Shown in pieces: positions 8,107 through 16,678 of a DNA stretch of 48,972 bases (within the stretch, counting starts at the first letter, position 1; every line of letters begins with the position of its first letter). This stretch comes from JAAZCI01 sp046462535 (GTDB taxonomy: Bacteria; Pseudomonadota; Gammaproteobacteria; Cardiobacteriales; Wohlfahrtiimonadaceae): contig JBKGVF010000008.1 in NCBI GenBank assembly GCA_046462535.1, forward strand, positions 1-48,972. The letters are read 5' to 3'. The notes under the pieces are model-generated. The model searched no databases. It was not told the origin of the DNA and worked only from the letters and a program-made list of their open reading frames with translations. The position numbers were made by a program, and so were the translations under genes.

Positions 8107-9252
8107 ATGGCTAAGAGCTTTAAAACGGCAGGAAAACTCATTATTGGTTTAAATGGTATAAAGGACTTGCCAAGTGAATTGGATCGTTTGTGTGTTAAGA
8201 ATCCAGTAATTTTAACAGATGAAGTAATATTTAATACGGGGTTAATTGATGAGATAAATGCACTTATTGACTTAGATTATGATGATATTTATACAGCTAT
8301 ATCTCCAGAGCCCGAATATGTAGTTGTTGAAAAGTGTACTCAGTTTGTAGAAGAACACGATTATGATGGAATTATTGCTATTGGTGGGGGGAGTGTTATA
8401 GATACAGCTAAAGCAGTATCCGCTTTCACTGGTTACAAAGGGGAGTTAGAGGAATTAGTTGGAGTAGATCTGGTTCCTCAGAAAGGAGTTCCCTTAATAG
8501 CTATACCTACGACCTCGGGTACAGGTTCTGAGGTTACTAATATATCTATATTATCAGATACAAAAGCACAGCTGAAAAAAGGGATAGTCAGCGACCATCT
8601 TCTACCAGATCTAGCTATAATAGCACCAGAAATGACTAAAACCATGCCTCCTAGCGTTACAGCTTCTAGTGGAATTGATGCATTAGTACATGCTGTAGAA
8701 GCTTACATATCGGTTAACTCATCTACTTTTACAGATACTCTGGCACTAAAAGCAATACAACTTATCTCAGATAATTTACCGAAAGCATATGCTAATCCAA
8801 ATAATCTTGTGGCTAGAGAAGGGATGGCCACGGGTAGTCTTTTTGCAGGTATGGCATTTGGTAATGCTGGAGTTGGAGCTGTACACGCTTTAGCTTACCC
8901 TCTTGGGGGAAGATATAGTATTCCTCATGGAGTAAGTAACGCACTTTTATTACCGTATGTTATGGAGTGGAATAAAATTGCATGCTTAGAGAGATTACAA
9001 GATATAGCAATTGCTTTAGGTGAAAATGTTAATGGGCTTTCCGTATATGAGTCTGCAGATATTGCTGTTCAGTCTATGGAAAGACTATGTCGCATAGTAA
9101 ATATCCCGAAAGGACTATCGCATTTTGGTATACCACGAGAAGAGATTGCAGATATGGCTGCAGATGCAATAAAAGTGACACGTTTATTACAAAACAATCC
9201 TCGACAATTATCAGAGAAGGATATAGTTGCGATCTATCAATCGGCATACTAG
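8107..9252 (+). CDS. Iron-containing alcohol dehydrogenase (group III)
   Basis: This is a full-length 381-residue enzyme. The nucleotide site GGGSVIDTAK is at 93-102 and PTTSGTGSEVTN at 134-145. Metal ligands are seen at the expected spacing: D191 and H195 (GIDALVHAVEAY), H260 (AVHALAYPLGG) and H274 (IPHGVSNALL). It should interconvert an alcohol and an aldehyde with NAD(P)H in the cytoplasm, with exact substrate unknown. A good ribosome-binding site (AAAGGAGATGGAG) precedes ATG 8107. The gene is clearly AT-richer than its neighbours and uses many AGA/ATA/TTA codons, as does the permease 41 bases downstream, which suggests joint acquisition. It is distinct from the dehydrogenase fragment at the window start. 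Confidence 0.92.
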   Translation: MAKSFKTAGKLIIGLNGIKDLPSELDRLCVKNPVILTDEVIFNTGLIDEINALIDLDYDDIYTAISPEPEYVVVEKCTQFVEEHDYDGIIAIGGGSVIDTAKAVSAFTGYKGELEELVGVDLVPQKGVPLIAIPTTSGTGSEVTNISILSDTKAQLKKGIVSDHLLPDLAIIAPEMTKTMPPSVTASSGIDALVHAVEAYISVNSSTFTDTLALKAIQLISDNLPKAYANPNNLVAREGMATGSLFAGMAFGNAGVGAVHALAYPLGGRYSIPHGVSNALLLPYVMEWNKIACLERLQDIAIALGENVNGLSVYESADIAVQSMERLCRIVNIPKGLSHFGIPREEIADMAADAIKVTRLLQNNPRQLSEKDIVAIYQSAY

Positions 9253-9293
9253 TTGTATGTGCTGTTGAATTATTTAATTAGAGAGAATTAAAA

Positions 9294-10646
9294 ATGAATA
9301 ATAATAAAATATCTCCGTATATTCCATTAGGTCCTTTTCAAATCAGGTTACCATTTGTGCATTACAGATTTGAGTGGCCTGATTATATTCAAGGGCTATT
9401 AATGTGTGCTGTGGATTTAGCTGCAATACCTTTATTAGTTTCACTATTAGGTATGCCTTTTGAGGTAGCATTAGCTATTGTAATCCTTAATGGATTACTT
9501 TATTTAACTCACCATTTGTTAGGAGATCCTGTCATTCCTGGCTGGATTACTCCAGCGATACCTTTAATTATTGCTTATTGCTCTATGTTTCCAGAGGGTC
9601 CTGAGAGAGTGCATGCTTTAATAGCATTTCAATTAACATTAGGTATATTTTCTATTTTTCTAGGGGTGACGAAATTATCTAATAGAGTTGTATCTCTTGT
9701 TCCGTCAGCCATAAAATCAGGAATTATACTAGGATCAGGTTTTGCTGCTATAACAACTATCTTTAAAGCGGGGGGAAACTTTGAGCTTTATCCTTTGACT
9801 ATCTCGATAGCGTTAGGAATAGCTTTCTATCTACTTTTTTCTAGACACTTCAACTCGATAAAGGATGATCATCCTTTATTATCGTTGATAGGAAAATTGG
9901 GGATTTTTCCAATAATCATATTAGCAGTTATTATAGGGCCGATAACGGGAGAAATAGAATGGCCTGAGATTGAGTGGGGCTTTAGTTCTCCTGACTTTAA
10001 AACTTTATGGGCTGAATACACAATATTTGGATTAGGTTTTCCTCCATTAATGATGTTCATAACGGGGTTACCAACTGTATTAGCAACATATATAGTTTTA
10101 TTCGGAGATGTATTGCAAACTCAGGCGCTTATTAAAGATGCTGATAATGTGAGAGAAGATGAAAAAATAGATTATGATTCTAGTCGTGCACACCTTATAT
10201 TTGGTGGTCGAAATACGTTGATGAGTGTTGTTGGCCCTGATGTAACGATGTGTGGACCTCTTTGGGCCGCTATGCAAGTAGTCGTTTTAGAACGATTCAA
10301 AGAGGGAAAACAGGCCATGAAATCTATTTTTGGAGGAACTGGCTCTTTTAGATGGGGTACTAATACAGGATTATTGCTTTTACCAATTGTAACTTTAGTA
10401 AAGCCGATATTAGCGGTTGCATTAGCATTAACGCTATTAATTCAAGGTTATGTTAGTGTTAGAGTTGGAATTTTAGAAGCTAAAAGTCAGCGAGATCTCG
10501 GGATAGCTGGAATTATTGCTTCTGTTTTAGCAGTTAAAGGGGCTGCTTGGGCATTTGCAATAGGAATAGGGCTCTGTTTGTTAATTTATGGTAGAGACTT
10601 CTTTAGAGGAGAGAATGATCAAACTTTCAATAAAGATATACCATAG
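9294..10646 (+). CDS. Multi-span membrane permease, NCS2/SulP-like
   Basis: The 450-residue protein consists mostly of hydrophobic helices (about 12). It has a proline- and glycine-rich mid-region (LGFPPLMMFITGLPTVLATYIVLFGD) and a conserved-looking GGRNTLMSVVGPDVTMCGPLWAAMQ stretch. The layout resembles the fold shared by nucleobase:cation symporters (NCS2) and SulP/benzoate carriers. The usual NCS2 signature is not evident, so I call only the fold. It is cotranscribed with the iron alcohol dehydrogenase upstream and shares its AT-rich composition, so it may carry that enzyme's substrate or product. Confidence 0.7.
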   Translation: MNNNKISPYIPLGPFQIRLPFVHYRFEWPDYIQGLLMCAVDLAAIPLLVSLLGMPFEVALAIVILNGLLYLTHHLLGDPVIPGWITPAIPLIIAYCSMFPEGPERVHALIAFQLTLGIFSIFLGVTKLSNRVVSLVPSAIKSGIILGSGFAAITTIFKAGGNFELYPLTISIALGIAFYLLFSRHFNSIKDDHPLLSLIGKLGIFPIIILAVIIGPITGEIEWPEIEWGFSSPDFKTLWAEYTIFGLGFPPLMMFITGLPTVLATYIVLFGDVLQTQALIKDADNVREDEKIDYDSSRAHLIFGGRNTLMSVVGPDVTMCGPLWAAMQVVVLERFKEGKQAMKSIFGGTGSFRWGTNTGLLLLPIVTLVKPILAVALALTLLIQGYVSVRVGILEAKSQRDLGIAGIIASVLAVKGAAWAFAIGIGLCLLIYGRDFFRGENDQTFNKDIP

Positions 10647-10674
10647 TAAATATCTATGAATATAACTCAATAAA

Positions 10675-10700
10675 AAAGGGCGCTATTTAGGGCGCCCTTT
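10675..10700. terminator. Bidirectional terminator between convergent genes
   Basis: A perfect 9-bp stem (AAAGGGCGC at 10675-10683 with its complement at 10692-10700) and an 8-nt loop, with an A tract on the left (10672-10677) that serves as the U tract for the minus strand. It separates the permease (+) from the lyase (-). The minus-strand reading is the stronger terminator. Confidence 0.85.
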
Positions 10701-10723
10701 AATGATTGCTCTATCGATATTTA

Positions 10724-12166
10724 TTAGCGAGCATTATCACCATAATCTTTCTCAAATGCTTCTACTAAACGATCTTGCCAATCGGTAAGCGGTTTGAGCT
10801 TTCCTGAGAAGAAGCGCATAATTTTTGGCTCATGCTCGAAGGTTAACCCACCGATGAGATGACGATGATCATAGAGCCAGTGAATGCGGTCGATAGCGAA
10901 TTTAATTTGGGAGAGAGTCATCATTCTGCGAGGAACGGCAAGACGAACTAACTCCATTGAGGAGGGTTTTTCAGTACCATCCGGTTGGCGTGCTTCTGAC
11001 ATGGTGCCTCGCTCCATCGCACGAATACCACTGACAAGATAGATAGCAGTAGCTAAGGCACCTGCAGGATATTCTAATTGAGGGATATGATCGACAAACT
11101 CCATCGCATTGAGGTGGCATCCTAATCCCCCTGATGGGGTGATAACGGGAACACCAAGCCGTTTTAACTCATTGGTCATATACTCAATCATAGAGGGCCC
11201 TTGTGAGATAACATCCATATCGAGTGTCTCTTCTAATCCAACGACTAAAGCTTCCATCTCACGTGTGGACATTCCCCCATATGTTAAAAAACCTTCATAA
11301 AGGGGGATGAGCTCCTTCATCTCCTCAATCAGCTCAAGGCTATTAGAGCAGATACCACCACCACGAGCAGAACCTAATTTTCGGGCTGAAAAGTAGATGA
11401 TATCGCAAGCATCGGCAATAGCATGCACGATCTCTCGTAGCGACATCTCTTTAGCCGCCTCTTCCCGCTCTTTAATAAAGTAGAGGTTATCGGAGAGCAG
11501 ACTAGCATCGAGTACTAACATTAACTCATTCTCAGCACAGATTTGGCTAATCTCTTGTAGATTTGCTAATGAGAAGGGTTGCCCACCAATTAGATTGGTA
11601 CCAGCTTCCATGCGTACAAAGGCGATCTTATCCCCCTCTTTAGCAATTAAGGCACGTAATTTATCGGGGCACATATTCCCTTTAAAAGGGTGATCGCTAG
11701 TAATCTTAAAGCCCTCATCAATTAAGAGCTCTGCAATGGATCCTCCCCGCTTAGCAATATGGGCATGGGTAGTGGTGAAGTGAAAGTTCATAGGAACAAT
11801 CGAGCCTTCGGTAACAAAGGTTTCGGCGATTATATTTTCACAAGCCCGCCCTTGATGCGCTGGGAGAAAGTAGTCAGTACCAAAGAATGATTTGAGCTTA
11901 TCCTTAAGACGGTAGAAGGTCTCACTACCGGCATAGCTATCATCTGCAACCATCGATGCCCCTACCTGACGATCGCTCATAGCGTTTGTACCACTATCAG
12001 TGAGCATATCTAAAAAGATATCACGGGTAGGGAGGAGGAAGGTATTATTGCTTGCTTTTGTGATTGCCGCTTGGCGCTCTTTTACGGGAAGAAGATAGCT
12101 CTTCTGCACAACTTTAATTTTGTGCATCTCTAAAGGAATCTGCTCTCCACTACGTAATGTAATCAT
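10724..12166 (-). CDS. Tyrosine phenol-lyase/tryptophanase-family PLP enzyme (divergent)
   Basis: This 480-residue beta-eliminating lyase homologue would cleave an amino acid side chain to release pyruvate and ammonia. Seen: Tyr78 (DSYAGSETFY), Arg107 (HQGRACEN), Asn191 (NLIGGQP), Asp220 and the PLP lysine Lys263. MERG at 384-387 and RFF at 451-453 match tyrosine phenol-lyase (its Arg381 and Phe448 regions) rather than tryptophanase. Odd: the arginine that follows the PLP Asp by three residues in both classical enzymes is Leu223 here, the residue before the PLP lysine is Arg not Lys, and the residue after it is Leu not Asp. Substrate is therefore uncertain. A good AGGAGA site lies upstream. 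It ends at a shared terminator. Confidence 0.8.
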   Translation of the reverse strand: MITLRSGEQIPLEMHKIKVVQKSYLLPVKERQAAITKASNNTFLLPTRDIFLDMLTDSGTNAMSDRQVGASMVADDSYAGSETFYRLKDKLKSFFGTDYFLPAHQGRACENIIAETFVTEGSIVPMNFHFTTTHAHIAKRGGSIAELLIDEGFKITSDHPFKGNMCPDKLRALIAKEGDKIAFVRMEAGTNLIGGQPFSLANLQEISQICAENELMLVLDASLLSDNLYFIKEREEAAKEMSLREIVHAIADACDIIYFSARKLGSARGGGICSNSLELIEEMKELIPLYEGFLTYGGMSTREMEALVVGLEETLDMDVISQGPSMIEYMTNELKRLGVPVITPSGGLGCHLNAMEFVDHIPQLEYPAGALATAIYLVSGIRAMERGTMSEARQPDGTEKPSSMELVRLAVPRRMMTLSQIKFAIDRIHWLYDHRHLIGGLTFEHEPKIMRFFSGKLKPLTDWQDRLVEAFEKDYGDNAR

Positions 12167-12232
12167 TCTTCTATATATCTCCTAAATTGTCTCATCTTTA
12201 ATATTAGAGCGGGGACTCTAATGGCTAGATTG

Positions 12233-12252
12233 TGCGCCAATAAATAGGCGCA
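12233..12252. other. Small GC-rich hairpin between the lyase and PACE genes
   Basis: The perfect dyad TGCGCC / GGCGCA has an 8-nt AT loop and lies in the 168-base gap upstream of the lyase and downstream of the PACE gene. There is no T tract on either strand, so it is a weak terminator or transcript-stability element at best. Confidence 0.3.
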
Positions 12253-12334
12253 TTAGGTTATATTAGTGGCTTGTTTAGCGCTTGTCTAGAGGAGGATGCA
12301 TCTCCTATCTGTAAATAGAGCGCCCCTATGATGA

Positions 12335-12808
12335 TTAGTAGTTTCGTCTCATATAGTTCAACCAGAGTTTATAGCGGATGGTGTCATAAACCCAATTGAA
12401 GAGGAGAGTATAAGGGAGAAAGAAGAGGAGAATGCCAATATCTAGATAGAAGGCCTCAAGAAGCGAAATTCGTAACCAGAGAGCAGCAAGCGGTATAGTG
12501 ATTATAATAAGCCCCAACTCAAAGAGTGAGGCGTGTAGAAGTCGAATGGCAAAGGAGCGCTCTTGAATAAAGGAGCGGGTAATTCGATCGAAGAGTAGAT
12601 TATAGAAGTAGTTCCAAATAATAGCGATGACGGCGACCATAGCGGTTAACACACCCATCTCAAAGAGATCCCGCTTCATAATAAATGCAAAGAGGGGAGT
12701 ACAGAGAAAGATAGCCACTACCTCAAAGAGGAGTGCGTGGAGGGTTCGCTCCCGTGCAGATCGGTCGGTCGGGTCGTAGAGAAAATTCTTATATTGTTTC
12801 ATTCTCAT
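12335..12808 (-). CDS. PACE-family multidrug/biguanide efflux protein (AceI-like)
   Basis: A protein of about 157 residues with four membrane helices made of two tandem BTP-type halves. Each half begins with the family signature: HALLFEVVAIF in the first and HASLFELGLII in the second. The glutamate in helix 1 is the residue needed for transport in AceI. PACE proteins export chlorhexidine, spermidine/short diamines and some dyes in exchange for protons at the inner membrane. GTG 12811 and ATGs at 12808 and 12802 are all possible starts; the closeness of the AGGTG site favours the latter two. It lies downstream of groEL but is separated from it by two terminator-like hairpins. Confidence 0.88.
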   Translation of the reverse strand: MRMKQYKNFLYDPTDRSARERTLHALLFEVVAIFLCTPLFAFIMKRDLFEMGVLTAMVAVIAIIWNYFYNLLFDRITRSFIQERSFAIRLLHASLFELGLIIITIPLAALWLRISLLEAFYLDIGILLFFLPYTLLFNWVYDTIRYKLWLNYMRRNY

Positions 12809-12844
12809 CACCTGATAGGGCAGAATTAATGGGTCGATAAAAAA

Positions 12845-12874
12845 AGGGAAGGCTAGTGTTAACGGGCCTTCCCT
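12845..12874 (-). terminator. Terminator-like hairpin, minus strand (distal)
   Basis: A perfect 9-bp stem (AGGGAAGGC at 12845-12853 with 12866-12874), a 12-nt loop, and an A run on the plus strand (12838-12845) that becomes a U run on the minus transcript. It lies between groEL and the PACE gene, beyond the first groEL terminator, so it may be a backup terminator. Confidence 0.7.
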
Positions 12875-12926
12875 ATAGATTGTTATTAGAGACTCTTTCG
12901 AGATAAAAGTCTAGATCTCTATAGAA

Positions 12927-12958
12927 AAGAGCCTTAACCAGATTTGGCTAAGGCTCTT
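12927..12958 (-). terminator. groEL terminator, minus strand
   Basis: A 14-bp stem with one wobble (12927-12940 with 12945-12958), a 4-nt loop and a short U run on the minus transcript, 43 bases after the groEL stop. Together with the hairpin at 12845 it forms a tandem terminator. Confidence 0.8.
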
Positions 12959-13000
12959 CTATTATTAATCAGATCAATGGATTATTGATTTGGGGGAGGA

Positions 13001-14641
13001 TTACATCATCCCAGGCATACCGCCCATTCCACCCATACCACCCATATCACCTGCGCCACCATCTTTCTGTGGTAGCTCTGCAACCATGCACTCGGTTGTG
13101 ATGATTAATGAAGCAACAGAGGCCGCATTCTGAATTGCTGAGCGTGTTACTTTTGTAGGATCTAAGATTCCCATCTCAACCATATCGCCATACTCGCCTG
13201 TTGCAGCATTGTAACCGAAGGAGTCTTTCCCCTCTTTTACTGCGTTGAGTACAACGTCAGCGGGCTCACCAGCGTTAGTAACGATTTGACGAAGCGGCTC
13301 TTCCATTGCGCGAAGGGCAACACGGATACCTGCATTTTGGTCATCGTTCTCACCTTTGAGCTCACCAATGCGGCTCAGTGCACGAACGAGAGCAACACCA
13401 CCACCGGGGACAATTCCCTCTTCAACAGCGGCGCGTGTTGCGTGAAGAGCGTCTTCAACACGAACCTTCTTCTCTTTCATCTCAACTTCTGTAGCAGCAC
13501 CTACTTGGATAACGGCAACACCGCCAGCAAGTTTTGCGACACGCTCTTGCAACTTCTCTTTATCATACTCTGAAGTCGCCTCTTCAATCTGCTGTTGAAT
13601 CTGCTTAACGCGTGCTTCAATATCAGCTGCTTCACCTGAACCATCAACAATAGTTGTATTATCTTTATCAACAACTACACGCTTAGCAACACCAAGCATA
13701 TCGACTGTTGCTTTCTCAAGGCTCATACCAAGCTCTTCAGAAATTACAGTACCACCTGTGAGGATAGCAATATCTTCAAGCATCGCTTTACGACGATCAC
13801 CGAAGCCAGGCGCTTTAACAGCAGCAACCTTAACGATACCACGCATATTGTTGATTACTAATGTCGCAAGTGCTTCCCCTTCAACATCTTCTGCAATGAT
13901 TAAGAGTGGGCGACCTGCTTTTGCTACCTCCTCTAAAATTGTGAGCATCTCACGAATATTAGAGATCTTTTTATCGCAAAGGAGGATAAATGGCTCTTCT
14001 AATTCAGCAGCCATCGACTCTTGATTGTTGATAAAGTAGGGGGAGAGGTAACCACGATCAAACTGCATTCCCTCAACTGTCTCAAGAGCATTCTCTAAAC
14101 CAGAACCCTCTTCAACAGTGATAACACCCTCTTTACCTACAGTCTTCATCGCTTCAGCAATAATCTCACCAATCTCTTTATCAGAGTTAGCAGAGATTGT
14201 TCCTACTTGGGCGATCGATTTATCATCTTCACACGGCTTAGAGATGTTGCGTAATTCTTCAACCGCAGCTGCAACCGCTTGGTCGATTCCTCGCTTAACA
14301 TCCATCGGGTTCATACCTGAAGAGACGACTTTCATCCCTTCACGAACAATTGCTTGTGCTAATACTGTAGCGGTTGTTGTTCCATCACCTGCAGTATCTG
14401 CTGTTTTAGAGGAGACCTCGCGCACCATTTGCGCACCCATATTCTCAAACTTATCTTCAAGTTCGATCTCACGAGCAACAGAGACACCATCTTTAGTGAC
14501 AACAGGGGCACCAAAGCTCTTATCTAATACAACGTTACGACCTTTAGGGCCAAGTGTTACTTTAACCGCATTCGCAAGAGTATTGATCCCTTTGACCATA
14601 CGTGTGCGTGCGTCATCTCCAAAACGTACTTCTTTAGCCAT
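13001..14641 (-). CDS. groEL: Chaperonin GroEL (Hsp60)
   Basis: The 546-residue sequence is near-identical in plan to other gammaproteobacterial GroEL. It has the opening AKEVRFGDDARTRMVKGIN, the ATP-site DGTTTATVLA, the GGAGxGM-type motif region VPGGGVALVRA, and the Gly/Met-rich tail ending GGMPGMM. It forms the 14-subunit cage that folds proteins in the cytoplasm with GroES and ATP. It follows groES by 87 bases in the same operon and is followed by two terminators. Long open frames on the opposite strand (for example 14118-14663) are shadows of its codon bias. Confidence 0.99.
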   Translation of the reverse strand: MAKEVRFGDDARTRMVKGINTLANAVKVTLGPKGRNVVLDKSFGAPVVTKDGVSVAREIELEDKFENMGAQMVREVSSKTADTAGDGTTTATVLAQAIVREGMKVVSSGMNPMDVKRGIDQAVAAAVEELRNISKPCEDDKSIAQVGTISANSDKEIGEIIAEAMKTVGKEGVITVEEGSGLENALETVEGMQFDRGYLSPYFINNQESMAAELEEPFILLCDKKISNIREMLTILEEVAKAGRPLLIIAEDVEGEALATLVINNMRGIVKVAAVKAPGFGDRRKAMLEDIAILTGGTVISEELGMSLEKATVDMLGVAKRVVVDKDNTTIVDGSGEAADIEARVKQIQQQIEEATSEYDKEKLQERVAKLAGGVAVIQVGAATEVEMKEKKVRVEDALHATRAAVEEGIVPGGGVALVRALSRIGELKGENDDQNAGIRVALRAMEEPLRQIVTNAGEPADVVLNAVKEGKDSFGYNAATGEYGDMVEMGILDPTKVTRSAIQNAASVASLIITTECMVAELPQKDGGAGDMGGMGGMGGMPGMM

Positions 14642-14728
14642 ATTTCTAATTCCTTTTTATTAACGTCTTATCTACTGTTTACAGAATAAAATGTGATGCT
14701 GATTTCGGTCTATATAATGTATGAGGGA

Positions 14729-15019
14729 TTACCCTTCAATGACTGCCATAATTTCATCTTCACGCATTACGAGTAGTTTCTCGCCATCTGCTTCCACTTC
14801 TGTACCGGAGTACTTACCGAAAAGCACTTTATCGCCCACTTTTACATCGAGCGCTTTTACATCGCCATTCTCAAGGATTTTACCATTGCCAACAGCAAGC
14901 ACTTCTCCGCGTGAGGGCTTCTCTGTCGCTGTTCCAGGAAGAACGATACCACCGGCAGTCTTCTCTTCTTCTGCTTCACGCTTGATGATCACACGATCAT
15001 GTAAAGGACGTAGTTTCAT
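14729..15019 (-). CDS. groES: Co-chaperonin GroES (Hsp10)
   Basis: A 96-residue protein of the standard GroES length with the opening MKLRPLHDRVIIKR, the mobile loop rich in Gly/Thr (EEEKTAGGIVLPGTA) and the closing DEIMAVIEG. It caps GroEL during folding. It is first gene of the groESL operon, with a heat-shock-type promoter about 140 bases upstream. An AGAGGAAT ribosome-binding site precedes the start. Confidence 0.99.
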   Translation of the reverse strand: MKLRPLHDRVIIKREAEEEKTAGGIVLPGTATEKPSRGEVLAVGNGKILENGDVKALDVKVGDKVLFGKYSGTEVEADGEKLLVMREDEIMAVIEG

Positions 15020-15077
15020 ATTTTATTCCTCTTTATAAAGTGTTAATACGGTTATTTATATCTAATTTGTTCTACAA

Positions 15078-15091
15078 TTTGTGTACACAAA
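15078..15091. promoter_or_regulatory. Perfect 14-bp palindrome in the groES leader
   Basis: TTTGTGTACACAAA is a perfect palindrome 59-72 bases upstream of the groES start, between the proposed heat-shock promoter and the gene. It is not a CIRCE (HrcA) element. It could be an operator for a dimeric repressor. Its role is unknown. Confidence 0.4.
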
Positions 15092-15154
15092 CATTAATGA
15101 TTTAATTGCAAAGAAGTCTCTCATCAAGAAAATCATTACTCTTTGCTGCCCTGT

Positions 15155-15183
15155 ATGATGAGGGCGTAATTTTTGATTTCAAG
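15155..15183 (-). promoter_or_regulatory. Sigma-32 (heat-shock) type promoter for groESL
   Basis: On the minus strand CTTGAA (complement of 15178-15183) is followed after 13 bases by CCCTCATCAT (complement of 15155-15164). This closely matches the RpoH consensus CTTGAA-N13/17-CCCCATNT. Its position about 140 bases before groES fits the known heat-shock control of this operon in gammaproteobacteria. The rest of the 256-base gap holds only the palindrome at 15078 and the MATE-gene ribosome-binding site. Confidence 0.65.
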
Positions 15184-15275
15184 AGTAGGAATAGAAATTT
15201 TAGATCATTTTTTATACAAACCGCTCTATTTATCATTAAATGAGGGGTGACAATCGACAGTTTTAAGGAGTATCT

Positions 15276-16628
15276 GTGACTATAGCTGCGTTATGGCGCA
15301 ACCGAAATACCCATGCAAAGGTGTGGGCATTAACATTGCCGATGATTCTCTCTAATATATCGGTCCCTTTAGTAGGTTTGGTTGATACGGCGGTAATGGG
15401 GCGTCTTCCTGAGGCTCATAATATGGCTGCTGTTGGATTAGGGAGTGGCCTTTACCTCTTTATTGTTGGGATTTTAAACTTTTTACGAATGGGAACAACG
15501 GGCTTTACCGCTCAAGCTCACGGAGCAAGGCAAGAGGGGCTTTTGCGACAGATTCTTCTCCAGGGGGGATTACTTGCTTTGGGGTTGGCGCTTCTTTTTA
15601 TTCTGATCGCACTACCTTTTGTAAATGAGATGCTCCATCTGATCGCTCAACTCCAAGATGGAGGAGGGGCAACACCATTTATTGCTGAGGCAAGAACCTT
15701 TTTTTATTGGCGGCTAGGGGGATTACCGGCAGCGCTCTTAAATTTTGTATTAGTGGGGTGGTTTTTAGGGTTACAAAATGGACGAATTCCGCTCCTTATT
15801 ATGATCACGACCAATGTGGCGAATATGGTGCTCTCTATCCTCTTTGTCCTTCAGTTCCGTTGGGGGGTGGTTGGTGCTGCACAGGCGGCGATTATTGCGG
15901 AGTGGTTAGGGGTTTTTGTGGGGGGAATTGCTCTTTTACCTTATCTGCGCAAATTGTCGGGAGGATTAAATTTTCATCGTTTAACTCAATGGATGGAGTG
16001 GGCTCCACTCCTTTCGGTTAATCGCGATATCTTTCTCCGTAGCTTGGCGTTACAGGTGGCTTTTTTACTGGTTACCATTCGGGGCAGTAACTTAGGAGAG
16101 GAGACACTTGCAGCGAATATGATTATTCTTAATGGTCTACTCCTTATCTCATACCTGCTCGATGGCTTTGCTCATGCGATTGAGTCACTCTGTGGTCGAG
16201 CAATAGGGGCTGGTGATCGGCAAGGCTTGGGGGCAATTTTAGTTGTTGCAGGGGGATGGGGGCTGATTGTCTCATTACTCTTTGCGCTTCTCTTTCTCTT
16301 TTATGGGCGGAGCTTTATTGATTTAATCTCCACAATCTCAGCGGTTCGAGAGAGTGCTTACCCTTTAATTCCTTACCTATTACTATTACCCCTTATTAGT
16401 GTATGGAGTTATCTGTTTGATGGTCTCTTTATTGGCGCTACGCGCGCTAAAGAGATGCGTAATGGGATGATTTTGGCACTGCTTTTGGCCCTTTTAGTCG
16501 GAGGAGTGACACTCTCATTAGGAAATCATGGGCTCTGGATCGCCTTTCTCACTTTTATGGGAGCAAGAGGATTCATCTCTGCACTCTTTGCTTGGCAGAT
16601 TGAGAAGAGGGAAGGGTGGGTTTCATAA
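15276..16628 (+). CDS. MATE-family efflux transporter, DinF subfamily
   Basis: The 450-residue protein has about 12 membrane helices in two similar halves. The first helix carries LTLPMILSNISVPLVGLVDTAVMGRLPE, the usual MATE opening with VDTAVMG. MATE proteins export cationic drugs or metabolites across the inner membrane in exchange for Na+ or H+. The DinF branch is preferred over NorM because of the LVGLVDTAVMGRL and RMGTTGFTAQAHGAR segments. GTG 15276 is used, with AAGGAG at 15264-15269 and suitable spacing. It is monocistronic and convergent with rppH. Confidence 0.9.
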   Translation: MTIAALWRNRNTHAKVWALTLPMILSNISVPLVGLVDTAVMGRLPEAHNMAAVGLGSGLYLFIVGILNFLRMGTTGFTAQAHGARQEGLLRQILLQGGLLALGLALLFILIALPFVNEMLHLIAQLQDGGGATPFIAEARTFFYWRLGGLPAALLNFVLVGWFLGLQNGRIPLLIMITTNVANMVLSILFVLQFRWGVVGAAQAAIIAEWLGVFVGGIALLPYLRKLSGGLNFHRLTQWMEWAPLLSVNRDIFLRSLALQVAFLLVTIRGSNLGEETLAANMIILNGLLLISYLLDGFAHAIESLCGRAIGAGDRQGLGAILVVAGGWGLIVSLLFALLFLFYGRSFIDLISTISAVRESAYPLIPYLLLLPLISVWSYLFDGLFIGATRAKEMRNGMILALLLALLVGGVTLSLGNHGLWIAFLTFMGARGFISALFAWQIEKREGWVS

Positions 16629-16640
16629 GGGTGAAAAAAG

Positions 16641-16670
16641 ACCCCTATAACAGAGAGTTGTTATAGGGGT
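16641..16670 (-). terminator. rppH terminator (minus strand)
   Basis: A perfect 11-bp stem (ACCCCTATAAC at 16641-16651 with 16660-16670), an 8-nt loop, and an A6 run at 16634-16639 that gives a U6 tract on the minus transcript. It ends rppH and may also help stop the convergent MATE transcript, though the plus-strand T run is weak. Confidence 0.85.
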
Positions 16671-16678
16671 GTAGTCGT

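Noticed and set aside
14118..14663. 181-codon open frame opposite groEL, plus similar frames at 13286-13573 and 13758-14024
   Set aside because: They are antisense shadows of the highly biased groEL codons. They have no ribosome-binding sites and the products match nothing.
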